Shown piece after piece: positions 53,292-60,722 of a stretch of 64,000 nt of DNA. The DNA is taken from assembly GCA_045649545.1 (NCBI GenBank), contig JAZRQE010000043.1, forward strand, positions 1 through 64,000. Reading direction: 5' to 3'. A program made the translations under genes and the position numbers. The notes beneath the pieces were generated by a model. That model had not been told where the DNA came from and did no database searches. It worked only from the letters and a program-made list of their open reading frames with translations. The stretch is from UMGS172 sp045649545 (GTDB lineage Bacteria; Bacillota; Clostridia; Oscillospirales; Acutalibacteraceae). How positions within the stretch are numbered: position 1 is the stretch's first letter; each line of letters opens with the position of its first letter.

Positions 53292-53307
53292 GTTTTAGGA
53301 GTAAATT

Positions 53308-53865
53308 ATGTCAGCTGTTTTAGCCATAATTTGCGGTGTTTTGGTCGTAGGCATTGACCAGTTAACCAAGTATTTGGTTACGGTTTTTATGGAGCCTGAC
53401 GAGGTAATCACCGTAATCCCGTATGTTATAAATTTCAACCGTATACCGCCTAACACCGGTGCCGCGTTCGGCATCTTTCAGGGTCAAACCTGGTTTTTAA
53501 TCACGGTTACATGCGTTATTATGATAATCTGCATTGGAATGTTGATTAGAAAAACCTTTGAAAGCCGGTGTATGTTCTGGGCTTTGTGCTTGGTTTTAGG
53601 CGGCGGTATCGGTAATCTCATTGACCGCGTTTTCAGAGGCGGACACGTTGTTGATTTCTTGGAATTCGGTTTTTTTGAATTTCCCGTCTTTAACGTTGCC
53701 GATATTGCGGTTTGCGTCGGTGCAGGCTTAATTTTGTTGTATTTTATTATGGATTTTGTTAAGGATGCCCGTCGTAAAAATGGTATTGCAAAAATCAACG
53801 CCAAGTCGGACAGTGAGATTGAAGCTGAAAATATAAAAGTCGGCGAACAGAACAATGGCAACTGA
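53308..53865 (+). CDS. lspA: Lipoprotein signal peptidase (signal peptidase II)
   Basis: A 185-residue four-helix aspartic protease that removes signal peptides from prolipoproteins. The two catalytic aspartates are in IGNLIDRVFRGGHVVDFL and FPVFNVADIAV. DQLTKYLV near 17 and NTGAAFGIF are conserved. The 30-residue hydrophilic tail is longer than usual. It overlaps rluD by 11 nt. Confidence 0.95.
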   Translation: MSAVLAIICGVLVVGIDQLTKYLVTVFMEPDEVITVIPYVINFNRIPPNTGAAFGIFQGQTWFLITVTCVIMIICIGMLIRKTFESRCMFWALCLVLGGGIGNLIDRVFRGGHVVDFLEFGFFEFPVFNVADIAVCVGAGLILLYFIMDFVKDARRKNGIAKINAKSDSEIEAENIKVGEQNNGN

Positions 53866-54763
53866 GATACTTTTATCTAACGTAGACGGTGTAAGGCTTG
53901 ACGCGTTTATTTCAAGTGAACTTGATATTTCGCGTTCGCTTGCCGCAGAGTTGATTGACAGTGGCAAGGTCACTGTCAACGGTAAACTCGCCAAGAAAAG
54001 TAATAAGGTAATGATGGGTAATGAAGTTTCGGTTGAAGTTCCGGAATTAGTAGAGCCTGAAGCGTTACCGGAGGACATTCCGCTTGACATCGTGTACGAG
54101 GACGATGACCTGCTTGTGGTTAATAAGCCTAAAGGTATGGTTGTGCATCCCGCACCCGGCAATCCCGACGGTACGTTGGTTAACGCCCTGCTTTACCACT
54201 GTAAGGGCAGTTTGTCGGGTATAAACGGTGTTATGCGTCCCGGCATTGTTCACCGAATTGACAAGGATACAAGCGGGTTGTTGATTGTTGCAAAAAACGA
54301 TGCGGCTCATCGCTCTTTAGCCGAGCAGATAAAGGAACATTCCTTTACCCGCGAGTATAGAGCAGTTGTTTACGGAAATTTAAAGCAAGACAGTGGCACT
54401 GTTAACGCACCAATTGGGCGTGACCCTAAAAACCGCCAACGAATGGCTATTGTGTATGTCAATTCAAAACCGGCAGTAACACATTATGAGGTGTTGCAAC
54501 GTTTTGATGGCTTTACGTACATCAAATGCCGTCTTGAAACCGGACGCACGCATCAAATCAGGGTGCATATGGCGTCCTTGGGACACCCAATTGCAGGCGA
54601 CCCCGTTTACGGACCTAAAAAGGTTATTACTAAACTTCAGGGTCAGTGTTTACACGCAGGTTTGATTGGATTTATACATCCGAAAACCGGCAGATATTTG
54701 GAATTTACGAGTGAAGTGCCCGAGTATTTCAGTTCGTACTTAAACAGTTTAAAAGAAATATAA
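53855..54763 (+). CDS. rluD: RluD-family 23S rRNA pseudouridine synthase
   Basis: A 302-residue enzyme with an N-terminal S4 domain (~12-70) and a RluA-type catalytic domain. The catalytic aspartate is in HRIDKDTSGLLIVAKN near 135-150. It is the usual lspA partner in Firmicutes (B. subtilis ylyB). Target positions 1911/1915/1917 are assumed from family membership. Confidence 0.9.
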   Translation: MATEILLSNVDGVRLDAFISSELDISRSLAAELIDSGKVTVNGKLAKKSNKVMMGNEVSVEVPELVEPEALPEDIPLDIVYEDDDLLVVNKPKGMVVHPAPGNPDGTLVNALLYHCKGSLSGINGVMRPGIVHRIDKDTSGLLIVAKNDAAHRSLAEQIKEHSFTREYRAVVYGNLKQDSGTVNAPIGRDPKNRQRMAIVYVNSKPAVTHYEVLQRFDGFTYIKCRLETGRTHQIRVHMASLGHPIAGDPVYGPKKVITKLQGQCLHAGLIGFIHPKTGRYLEFTSEVPEYFSSYLNSLKEI

Positions 54764-54785
54764 TATATATTTTTGGAGGTTCAAA

Positions 54786-55625
54786 ATGAACGAGCAAAGA
54801 AAAAAGGAATTAAGAAAATTTTCCTTACAAGCCAGAAGGCAGGTTATTATTGGTACAAACCGTGCTAAATCCGGTCATCCGGGCGGTAGTTTGTCTTGTG
54901 CAGATATTTTGACATATCTGTATTTCGATAAAATGAATATTGACCCGAAGAATCCTCAAATGGAGGGTCGCGACCGCTTGGTTTTGTCTAAAGGACATGC
55001 CGCACCGGGACTTTACGGTGTTTTGGCTGTTCGCGGTTTCTTCCCCGTAGAAGAAATTGAAAAACTCCGCAAACCTTATGCAATGTTGCAGGGTCACCCT
55101 GATAAAAAAGGTATCCCGGGTATTGATATGTCGACAGGCTCTTTAGGTCAGGGTATTTCTGCTGCCGCAGGTATGGCTTTGTCTGCCAAGCACTTTGGTG
55201 ACGATTACCGCGTATACGCCATTATCGGTGACGGTGAGTCGGAAGAGGGTCAGGTTTGGGAAGCCGCTATGTTTGCCGCTCACAAGAATCTTAATAATTT
55301 AACCGTTTTTGTTGACCTTAACCATTTGCAGATTGACGGTACCGTTGAAGAGGTTAACTCTCCGCTGCCGCTTGACAAGAAATTTGAGGCATTTAACTGG
55401 AACGTAATTGTCATTGACGGCCATGATTTCGACCAAATCGAAGCCGCAGTTGCCGCTGCTGAAAAGTGTACCGACAAGCCGACCGCTATCATTGCCAACA
55501 CAATTAAGGGCAAGGATGTTTCGTTTATGGAAAATCAGGTTAATTGGCACGGTGCAGGTCCGAATGACGAACAGGCTGCCGCCGCTTTGGCAGAATTAGA
55601 TTTGAAAATTGCCGAGTTGGATTAA
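54786..55625 (+). CDS. Transketolase, N-terminal subunit
   Basis: A 279-residue TPP-binding half of a split transketolase of the non-oxidative pentose phosphate pathway. SGHPGGSLSCADILT at ~27-41 and GDGESEEGQVWEAAM at ~148-162 (the TPP/Mg2+ GDG motif) are present. GGAGG precedes the ATG. The partner subunit begins 13 nt later, the normal two-gene arrangement in many Clostridia. Confidence 0.94.
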   Translation: MNEQRKKELRKFSLQARRQVIIGTNRAKSGHPGGSLSCADILTYLYFDKMNIDPKNPQMEGRDRLVLSKGHAAPGLYGVLAVRGFFPVEEIEKLRKPYAMLQGHPDKKGIPGIDMSTGSLGQGISAAAGMALSAKHFGDDYRVYAIIGDGESEEGQVWEAAMFAAHKNLNNLTVFVDLNHLQIDGTVEEVNSPLPLDKKFEAFNWNVIVIDGHDFDQIEAAVAAAEKCTDKPTAIIANTIKGKDVSFMENQVNWHGAGPNDEQAAAALAELDLKIAELD

Positions 55626-55638
55626 GGAGGAAACAAAA

Positions 55639-56586
55639 ATGGCTGAAGTAAAAAATATTGCTACCCGTGATGCTTATGGTGCCGCTTTGGTAGAGCTTGC
55701 CGAAAAAAGAGATGACTTTATCGTTTTAGATGCTGACCTTGCCGCCGCAACCAAGACCGGTACTTTTAAAAAGGCACATCCGGAGCGTTTTTACAACTGC
55801 GGTATTGCCGAGCAGAATATGATGAGTGTTGCTGCAGGCTTTGCATCGACCGGTAAAATGGTTTTTGCAAGCTCGTTTGCAATGTTTGCCGCAGGTCGTG
55901 CTTTCGAGCAGGTTAGAAACTCAATCGGTTATCCTAATTTAAATGTTAAAATTGGTGCTTCTCACGCCGGTATTTCGGTTGGTGAGGATGGTGCTACACA
56001 TCAGTGCTGTGAAGATATTGCTTTGATGCGTACAATTCCCGGTATGACCATCATCAATCCTGCTGATGCTGTAGAGGCTCGTCAGGCAGTGCTTGCTGTT
56101 GCTGAGATGGATGGTCCCGCTTATATGCGTTTTGGTCGTCTTGCCGTTCCGGTTGTGTTTGATGACAGCTATAAGTTTGAAATCGGCAAGGGTGTTGAAT
56201 TAAAGAACGGTACTGATGTTACCGTTATTGCCACCGGTCTTTTAGTTAAAGAGGCATTAGAGGCTTACGATTTGTTGGCAGCAGAGGGTATTTCGGCAAG
56301 AATTATCAATATGGCTACCATTAAGCCGATTGACCGCGAGATTATCGAAAAAGCCGCCCGTGAAACCGGTGCGATTGTTACTGCCGAGGAGCATTCAGTT
56401 ATCGGTGGACTTGGTTCTGCAGTTGCAGAGGTTGTTACCGAAACCTGCCCCGTTCCGGTTGTTAAGGTCGGTGTTGAGGATACATTCGGTATGTCAGGTC
56501 CTGCAAATGAGTTGCTTGATATCTTTGGTCTTCGTGCTAAAGACATTGTTGAGAAAGCAAAGAAGGCAATCGCCGCTAAAAAGTAA
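55639..56586 (+). CDS. Transketolase, C-terminal subunit
   Basis: A 315-residue pyrimidine-binding plus C-terminal domain half. NCGIAEQNMMSVAAGFAS carries the catalytic glutamate; SHAGISVGEDGATHQ is also conserved. ATG 55639 has AAGGAGG upstream; the longer reading from 55609 runs through the first subunit end. A terminator closes the operon. Confidence 0.94.
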   Translation: MAEVKNIATRDAYGAALVELAEKRDDFIVLDADLAAATKTGTFKKAHPERFYNCGIAEQNMMSVAAGFASTGKMVFASSFAMFAAGRAFEQVRNSIGYPNLNVKIGASHAGISVGEDGATHQCCEDIALMRTIPGMTIINPADAVEARQAVLAVAEMDGPAYMRFGRLAVPVVFDDSYKFEIGKGVELKNGTDVTVIATGLLVKEALEAYDLLAAEGISARIINMATIKPIDREIIEKAARETGAIVTAEEHSVIGGLGSAVAEVVTETCPVPVVKVGVEDTFGMSGPANELLDIFGLRAKDIVEKAKKAIAAKK

Positions 56587-56599
56587 TTATATAAAAAAC

Positions 56600-56637
56600 A
56601 AAGGGAGACACTTCGTAAAGAAGCTGTCTCCCTTTTT
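56600..56637 (+). terminator. Terminator of the transketolase operon
   Basis: AAAGGGAGACA (56600-56610) pairs with TGTCTCCCTTT (56625-56635), then TT. Confidence 0.85.
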
Positions 56638-56663
56638 AATATTTAATTATGAAATATTTATAA

Positions 56664-57065
56664 CTATCTTTCCATTTCTTCGGCAAGGGCTTTAAATTCT
56701 GCTGCACCGCCGGTGATATGCGTCACATAAGTAACCACAAAATTCGATTTTTCTATCATCAATTTATTTCTTTCAGCAATTCGTACTCTGTACGGCTTTA
56801 CATTTAATTCATCAAAATAAATACTGTCCGTATAATCGTTATCGTCCATTTTTTGTGGGATATATGCGAGTACAACATAGTAATTTATATTGTATGTTGT
56901 TTTAAATTCTTTAAGTAATTCTCGTACCATTCGGTCAAATGCACCGTTGTTCCCGACATAAAACATATTTACGTTTTTATTTTCAATTAAATCAATCAAA
57001 GTTGCCCTCAAAGCCGTTTTTATTGTTTCGGGTGCATTCCTATGACCGAAGAAAGTACAAACCAT
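56664..57065 (-). CDS. SLOG-superfamily Rossmann-like protein
   Basis: A 133-residue protein. TFFGHRNAP at the start, FYVGNNGAFDRMV (~36-48), RIAERNKLMIEKSNFVV (~96-112) and TGGA near the end match the SLOG/YspA-like nucleotide-binding fold, also found in predicted sensor proteins of defence systems. A lone SLOG does not prove a defence role. ATG 57065 has GGGAG 6 nt upstream. It is divergent to a small HTH gene and shares with it a region with direct repeats. Confidence 0.75.
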   Translation of the reverse strand: MVCTFFGHRNAPETIKTALRATLIDLIENKNVNMFYVGNNGAFDRMVRELLKEFKTTYNINYYVVLAYIPQKMDDNDYTDSIYFDELNVKPYRVRIAERNKLMIEKSNFVVTYVTHITGGAAEFKALAEEMER

Positions 57066-57090
57066 AACTATCTCCCGATATGCCCAATAT

Positions 57091-57123
57091 TCGAGCATTT
57101 TATATGACCATTATATCGAGCAT
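57091..57123. promoter_or_regulatory. Direct repeats in the SLOG/HTH divergent promoter
   Basis: TCGAGCAT occurs at 57091-57098 and 57116-57123, start-to-start 25 bp, each followed by an AT-rich four bases. They may be operators for the adjacent HTH protein. Confidence 0.35.
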
Positions 57124-57157
57124 AATAAAAATATGCAAGATATTTTGGAGGTATATT

Positions 57158-57364
57158 ATGATAACTTATACTCCGTTGTGGGAAACATTAAAGAAAAAGG
57201 GAATGTCCACTTATACTTTAAGAGTTAAACTTAATATAAGCGGAAGTACCGTTCAGCGTTTGCGTAAAAATATGTCGGTTTCAACAAACACTTTAGATGA
57301 CCTTTGTGAGTTGTTAGATTGTTCTATATCAGATATTGTTGAACATATACCAAACCATAAGTAA
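57158..57364 (+). CDS. Small Cro/C1-type HTH protein (YozG-like)
   Basis: A 68-residue DNA-binding protein of the Xre HTH_26 group: TLKKKGMSTYTLRVKLNISGSTVQRLRKN holds the helix-turn-helix, and LDDLCELLDCSISDIVEHI is typical. TTGGAGG precedes ATG 57158; an upstream extension to 57080 lacks a ribosome site and overlaps the promoter. It probably represses itself and the divergent SLOG gene. Confidence 0.85.
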   Translation: MITYTPLWETLKKKGMSTYTLRVKLNISGSTVQRLRKNMSVSTNTLDDLCELLDCSISDIVEHIPNHK

Positions 57365-57381
57365 AAGTATTTATATATGAT

Positions 57382-57417
57382 AAAAAGACAACCCGCAGTT
57401 AGCGGGTTGTCTTTTTT
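57382..57417. terminator. Bidirectional convergent terminator
   Basis: Perfect 14-bp stem AAAAGACAACCCGC (57383-57396) with GCGGGTTGTCTTTT (57402-57415). Confidence 0.9.
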
Positions 57418-57431
57418 GTGTAAAGGTATTT

Positions 57432-58982
57432 TTACTTTTGTTCTTCGTGGTATTCTTTTTCGGTATTGACATTCCAAATGGCAGTTTTGTCAGAAATTCC
57501 GTTAACAATACAATTTACCGCCTCAAAGGCTGTTGCCATTGAATGGTCCATATTGTTGTAGCGGTGCTGACCGTTACGGCCGATACAGTAAAGGTTTTGA
57601 TAGGTGTTCAAATGCCCGATAATCTTATCCATTTGACTGTAGGTGTCAAAATAAGCGGGGTAGGCTTTCTTTATCAATTCGCGGTGACTGTCAAGCACAT
57701 CCGCCTCGTCAATAACACCGATTGAATTGAGCTCTTTTACCGCAAGACTTACCGCGTCACTGTCGGTCATATTCCAAAGCTCGTCACCCTCGCGGCAGAA
57801 GTATTCAAGCCCCACCCAAACGGTGTTTTCAGGGTCGGCGACCAAATAGGGTGACCAGTTGTTGAATACCTGAATTCTACCTAATTTCACACTTGTATCC
57901 TGTACGTAAATCCAACAGTCCGGCACAATGTTGCCAAAGGTTTTGTAATCGGTTTTATTTTTAAGGTTCATTTTTTTGAGCAACAAACCGACCGTCATAA
58001 AATCGCGGAAAGGCAAGCCAAAAGCCGCTGATTTGATGTCTTCAGGTACAGTGTCACCCAAACCGCTGACTAACTCGTTGAGGGGCATTGTGGAAATGAC
58101 GATGTCTGACTCTAAAGTTGCGGTTTTGCCGTCGGCATCAGTGAAATTCACAGCAGTGATTATACCATTTTGAACATTAAAATCACAAACTTTACAGTTA
58201 GGTTTAAATTTTACACCGTTTTGTATGGCTTTTTCGAGTGCCAACTCCCACAACTGTCCGGGACCGAATTTTGGGTAGCGGAAATTCTCAATCAGCGAGG
58301 TTTCGGTTGCCTCTTGTTTTTTACCGAAAGTTTTAGAAAGAATATCCTTAATAACGGCGGTGATTGAAAGCCCTTTTACACGCTGAGCACCCCAGTCTGC
58401 CGAAATTTCACTCGGGTGACGTCCCCAGAGTTTTTCGGTGTAACCTTCAAAAAACATCGAGTACAAAACCTTGCCGAAACGGTTTATGTAAAAGTTTTCG
58501 AGCGAGGTTTCGGGGCGTTTGTGAAGTTTAGCACCAATGTAGGAAAATCCTGCTTTAACAGTAGTTACAAAACCCATATTTTTGATTGTATCCCATTTTA
58601 ATGTTACGGGATAATCGAAAAAGTGATTTTTATAATAAATTCTCGAAATGCGGTCGCGGTTGAGCATAACTACATCGGTCAGTTCGGGGTCGGGACCGTT
58701 CATCTTAAACTCTTTTTGGCGGTCGAACGCCAAATCATCTTTAGCGGGCGAGCCTTGTAAAGGCAACAGCTCGTCCCACCAAGCAGTGACGCGGCGGTCT
58801 TTAGAGAAAAAACGGTGACCGCCGATATCCATTCTGTTACCGTTATACTGTACGGTTTGCGAAATGCCGCCAATACGGTCAGTAGCCTCTAAAACAGTTA
58901 TTTCATAAGTGTTTTGTTTAGAAAGTTCAACTGCGGCGGTAATTCCGGCAGGGCCGGCACCGATTATAATTATTTTCTTCAC
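57432..58982 (-). CDS. NAD(P)/FAD-dependent oxidoreductase (amine oxidase / UGM-like)
   Basis: A 516-residue flavoprotein. The dinucleotide motif GAGPAGITAAVELS is at ~8-21, EATDRIGG at ~36-43 and MDIGGHRFFSKD at ~52-63. The architecture resembles UDP-galactopyranose mutase and protoporphyrinogen-oxidase-like proteins found in surface-polysaccharide clusters. The start is GTG in GTGA overlap with the upstream GtrA gene. With GtrA, a membrane-linked glycan modification role is plausible but not shown. Confidence 0.85.
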   Translation of the reverse strand: MKKIIIIGAGPAGITAAVELSKQNTYEITVLEATDRIGGISQTVQYNGNRMDIGGHRFFSKDRRVTAWWDELLPLQGSPAKDDLAFDRQKEFKMNGPDPELTDVVMLNRDRISRIYYKNHFFDYPVTLKWDTIKNMGFVTTVKAGFSYIGAKLHKRPETSLENFYINRFGKVLYSMFFEGYTEKLWGRHPSEISADWGAQRVKGLSITAVIKDILSKTFGKKQEATETSLIENFRYPKFGPGQLWELALEKAIQNGVKFKPNCKVCDFNVQNGIITAVNFTDADGKTATLESDIVISTMPLNELVSGLGDTVPEDIKSAAFGLPFRDFMTVGLLLKKMNLKNKTDYKTFGNIVPDCWIYVQDTSVKLGRIQVFNNWSPYLVADPENTVWVGLEYFCREGDELWNMTDSDAVSLAVKELNSIGVIDEADVLDSHRELIKKAYPAYFDTYSQMDKIIGHLNTYQNLYCIGRNGQHRYNNMDHSMATAFEAVNCIVNGISDKTAIWNVNTEKEYHEEQK

Positions 58983-59440
58983 GAGTCGTCACGCTTTCTG
59001 TATAAAATGATTTTCTTTGAGCCGAAATTCCAGCCGAAAACGAGCAAAGTTGTGATGATTTTTGCGGTCATATAATGTACATTAAGCAGTCCGTCATACA
59101 AAAGCATAAATAACTCGGTCAAAACAAGACCGATTACGCCGGTAGTGAAGTAAACCGAAAATTTGGTTGAGTGGTTTTGGTCTTTGGCGATGCCGGTAAA
59201 TACAAAATGAATTGACAAAATGTAATTTACGAACAAACCGCAAAGGAAAGCCAGAGCGACAGAAATATATTCCGGAATTTCGATAACGCTGTAAAAAAGC
59301 CAAAGTGCCACCCAGTCAACAACGCTGGCAATTCCACCTACGAAAAGATAGCGGAAAAACTGTATAAATGTGTTATGAGTTTTAGCCATAAACAGTGCTT
59401 TTATTTTGCGGTGACGAATAAGCCTTAACAGTTCTTTCAA
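58979..59440 (-). CDS. GtrA family membrane protein
   Basis: A 153-residue protein with four helices, of the family of flippase-like proteins that move undecaprenyl-linked sugars for O-antigen or teichoic acid decoration. FRYLFVGGIASVVDW and NYILSIHFVF are typical. I propose a TTG start at 59440 with AAAGGAA upstream; the ATG in MAKTHNTF would shorten it and the longer reading to 59533 has no site. It is coupled by GTGA overlap to the oxidoreductase gene. Confidence 0.85.
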   Translation of the reverse strand: MKELLRLIRHRKIKALFMAKTHNTFIQFFRYLFVGGIASVVDWVALWLFYSVIEIPEYISVALAFLCGLFVNYILSIHFVFTGIAKDQNHSTKFSVYFTTGVIGLVLTELFMLLYDGLLNVHYMTAKIITTLLVFGWNFGSKKIILYRKRDDS

Positions 59441-59539
59441 AGTGAATTTCCTTTCAAATAAAAAGTATATTATTAGTATACCATATTTGTCTGTAATATG
59501 GTAGAAAAATTTTAATGTTAAAAATTGTTTCAATCAACA

Positions 59540-59580
59540 AAGCAGAAAGCCGAGGATAAATAACCCTCGGCTTTCTGCTT
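59540..59580. terminator. Strong hairpin terminator
   Basis: Perfect 16-bp stem AAGCAGAAAGCCGAGG (59540-59555) with CCTCGGCTTTCTGCTT (59565-59580). It lies downstream of the small SOS gene; a moderate T-rich stretch follows on the minus strand. Confidence 0.65.
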
Positions 59581-59627
59581 GGAAAATTAAAAAGAAAGGA
59601 TGATGAAAATTGATAGAAAAACGACAC

Positions 59628-59825
59628 TTATGCACAGGTGCGGTCATCCCTCTGGCAACGCGATTCGTGGCGATACATGTTACGCTTTTTAGCAGAGGAT
59701 TTAGTGTGACGTTTAACAAAATCGATAACACGGTCTTCAAATTTAATTAATTTCTTTTCATTAAAAAGACCCCAAATGATAAAACCTGCAACGCTGAACT
59801 CAAGAACGGTTTGTAGTATAAACAT
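59628..59825 (-). CDS. SOS-regulated small membrane protein
   Basis: A 65-residue protein with one N-terminal hydrophobic helix (~3-20) and a basic, Cys-containing tail ending in HESRCQRDDRTCA. AGGAG precedes the ATG at the right distance. A consensus promoter and a perfect LexA box lie directly upstream (see that entry), so it should be induced by DNA damage. Short, single-helix SOS proteins such as YneA and SidA block cell division; this is a good candidate for the same role, but I recognise no YneA LysM domain or other family. Confidence 0.65.
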   Translation of the reverse strand: MFILQTVLEFSVAGFIIWGLFNEKKLIKFEDRVIDFVKRHTKSSAKKRNMYRHESRCQRDDRTCA

Positions 59826-59840
59826 AATTTTTCTCCTTTC

Positions 59841-59891
59841 CGAACATTTGTTCGGTATCTATATTTTAGCACCTTTCATGCCGTTTGTCAA
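59841..59891 (-). promoter_or_regulatory. SOS promoter with LexA box
   Basis: On the minus strand TTGACA (59886-59891), a 17-nt spacer and TAAAAT (59863-59868) form a consensus promoter. The start-site region is covered by CGAACAAATGTTCG (59841-59854), a perfect match to the Firmicutes LexA box CGAACRNRYGTTYG, extended to a 16-bp palindrome. Confidence 0.75.
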
Positions 59892-60017
59892 GGGTTTTCT
59901 TCACCCTACGTGTATATAATACCGCACATAAAGTACCATAAAAGGCACTTTGCTTGAAAAGTTTGAAAAATTGTTTAAAATTTATTTGATTTTGCGTTTT
60001 TATCCTTGCGGTTAAAA

Positions 60018-60047
60018 GCATATAGGACAGACAGTGATTCATACCTT
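60018..60047 (+). promoter_or_regulatory. Predicted SigE-type sporulation promoter
   Basis: GCATATA (60018-60024), a 15-nt spacer and CATACCTT (60040-60047) fit the mother-cell SigE consensus KMATATT-14/15-CATACAHT with one mismatch in each box. It is 24 nt upstream of the deacetylase start. Confidence 0.5.
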
Positions 60048-60070
60048 TTTATTGAATGGGGGATTCGAGA

Positions 60071-60613
60071 ATGAAATTTTTAATTTTAACAAAAAAGCAC
60101 CTGGTGACGGCGGGGTGTTTATTATTGGCGGTGATTATCGGCACTGCGATTTCGGTTAATGCTTTTGCAAAGTCGGATAGGCTGTTGCCGATTTACTGCG
60201 TTAAGACTGAGGAGAAAAAAATAGCACTCACGTTTGATGCGGCTTGGGGTGCGGATGATACCGATACATTGATTAGTATTTTGAAACAATATAATGCACC
60301 GGCAACCTTTTTCGTGGTAGGTGAGTGGGTTGATAAGTACCCAGATGAGGTCAAAAGGTTGAGTGAGGCGGGCAATGATGTTATGAATCACTCGGCAACT
60401 CACCCGTATATGACCTCGTTAAGTGAAACTCAAATGAAAGAGCAGTTGACCTCCTGTAATGCAAAGATTGAGGCGGTAACCGGCAAAAAACCGACGCTTT
60501 TCCGTTGCCCTTACGGTGACTATGATAATAAGGTGGTTTCAACGGTAGAAAGCATGGGAATGAAAACACTGCAATGGGACGTTGAAACACTTGCAACAAA
60601 AGTAATAATGTGA
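60071..60613 (+). pseudogene. PdaB-like polysaccharide deacetylase, 3' end replaced by mobile element
   Basis: The 180-residue frame has an N-terminal helix (~12-33) and the CE4 deacetylase motifs TFDAAWGADDT (~56-66), NHSATHPYM (~107-115) and RCPYGDYDN (~142-150). It matches PdaB-type spore proteins until WDVETL (to about base 60592), then ends in ATKVIM and a stop. The fourth motif is broken and the fifth (LxxH region) is missing; ~60-70 residues are lost. A serine recombinase follows within 110 nt. It is non-functional as it stands, unless the element is excised. Confidence 0.8.
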
Positions 60614-60640
60614 TATAATATGCAAGGAAAGGATATCTTT
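60580..60640. other. Predicted left attachment junction
   Basis: Deacetylase homology stops near 60592 and A-rich sequence leading into the recombinase begins. The exact core cannot be set without the right end, which is outside the window. Confidence 0.45.
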
Positions 60641-60722
60641 TGTGGTGCTTCAAGCAGTGAAAAAGATAGGATTTTCAAAGAAATACTTGATATTATATTT
60701 TCAAAAAAAGGGGAAGTTGAAG

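Noticed and set aside
56664..57364. Toxin-antitoxin pair
   Set aside because: Genes are divergent, not in an operon, and the SLOG protein has no toxin signature.
59534..59740. Minus-strand frame of 68 residues overlapping the SOS gene
   Set aside because: It shares the region in another frame, reads through the terminator hairpin, and has no ribosome site.
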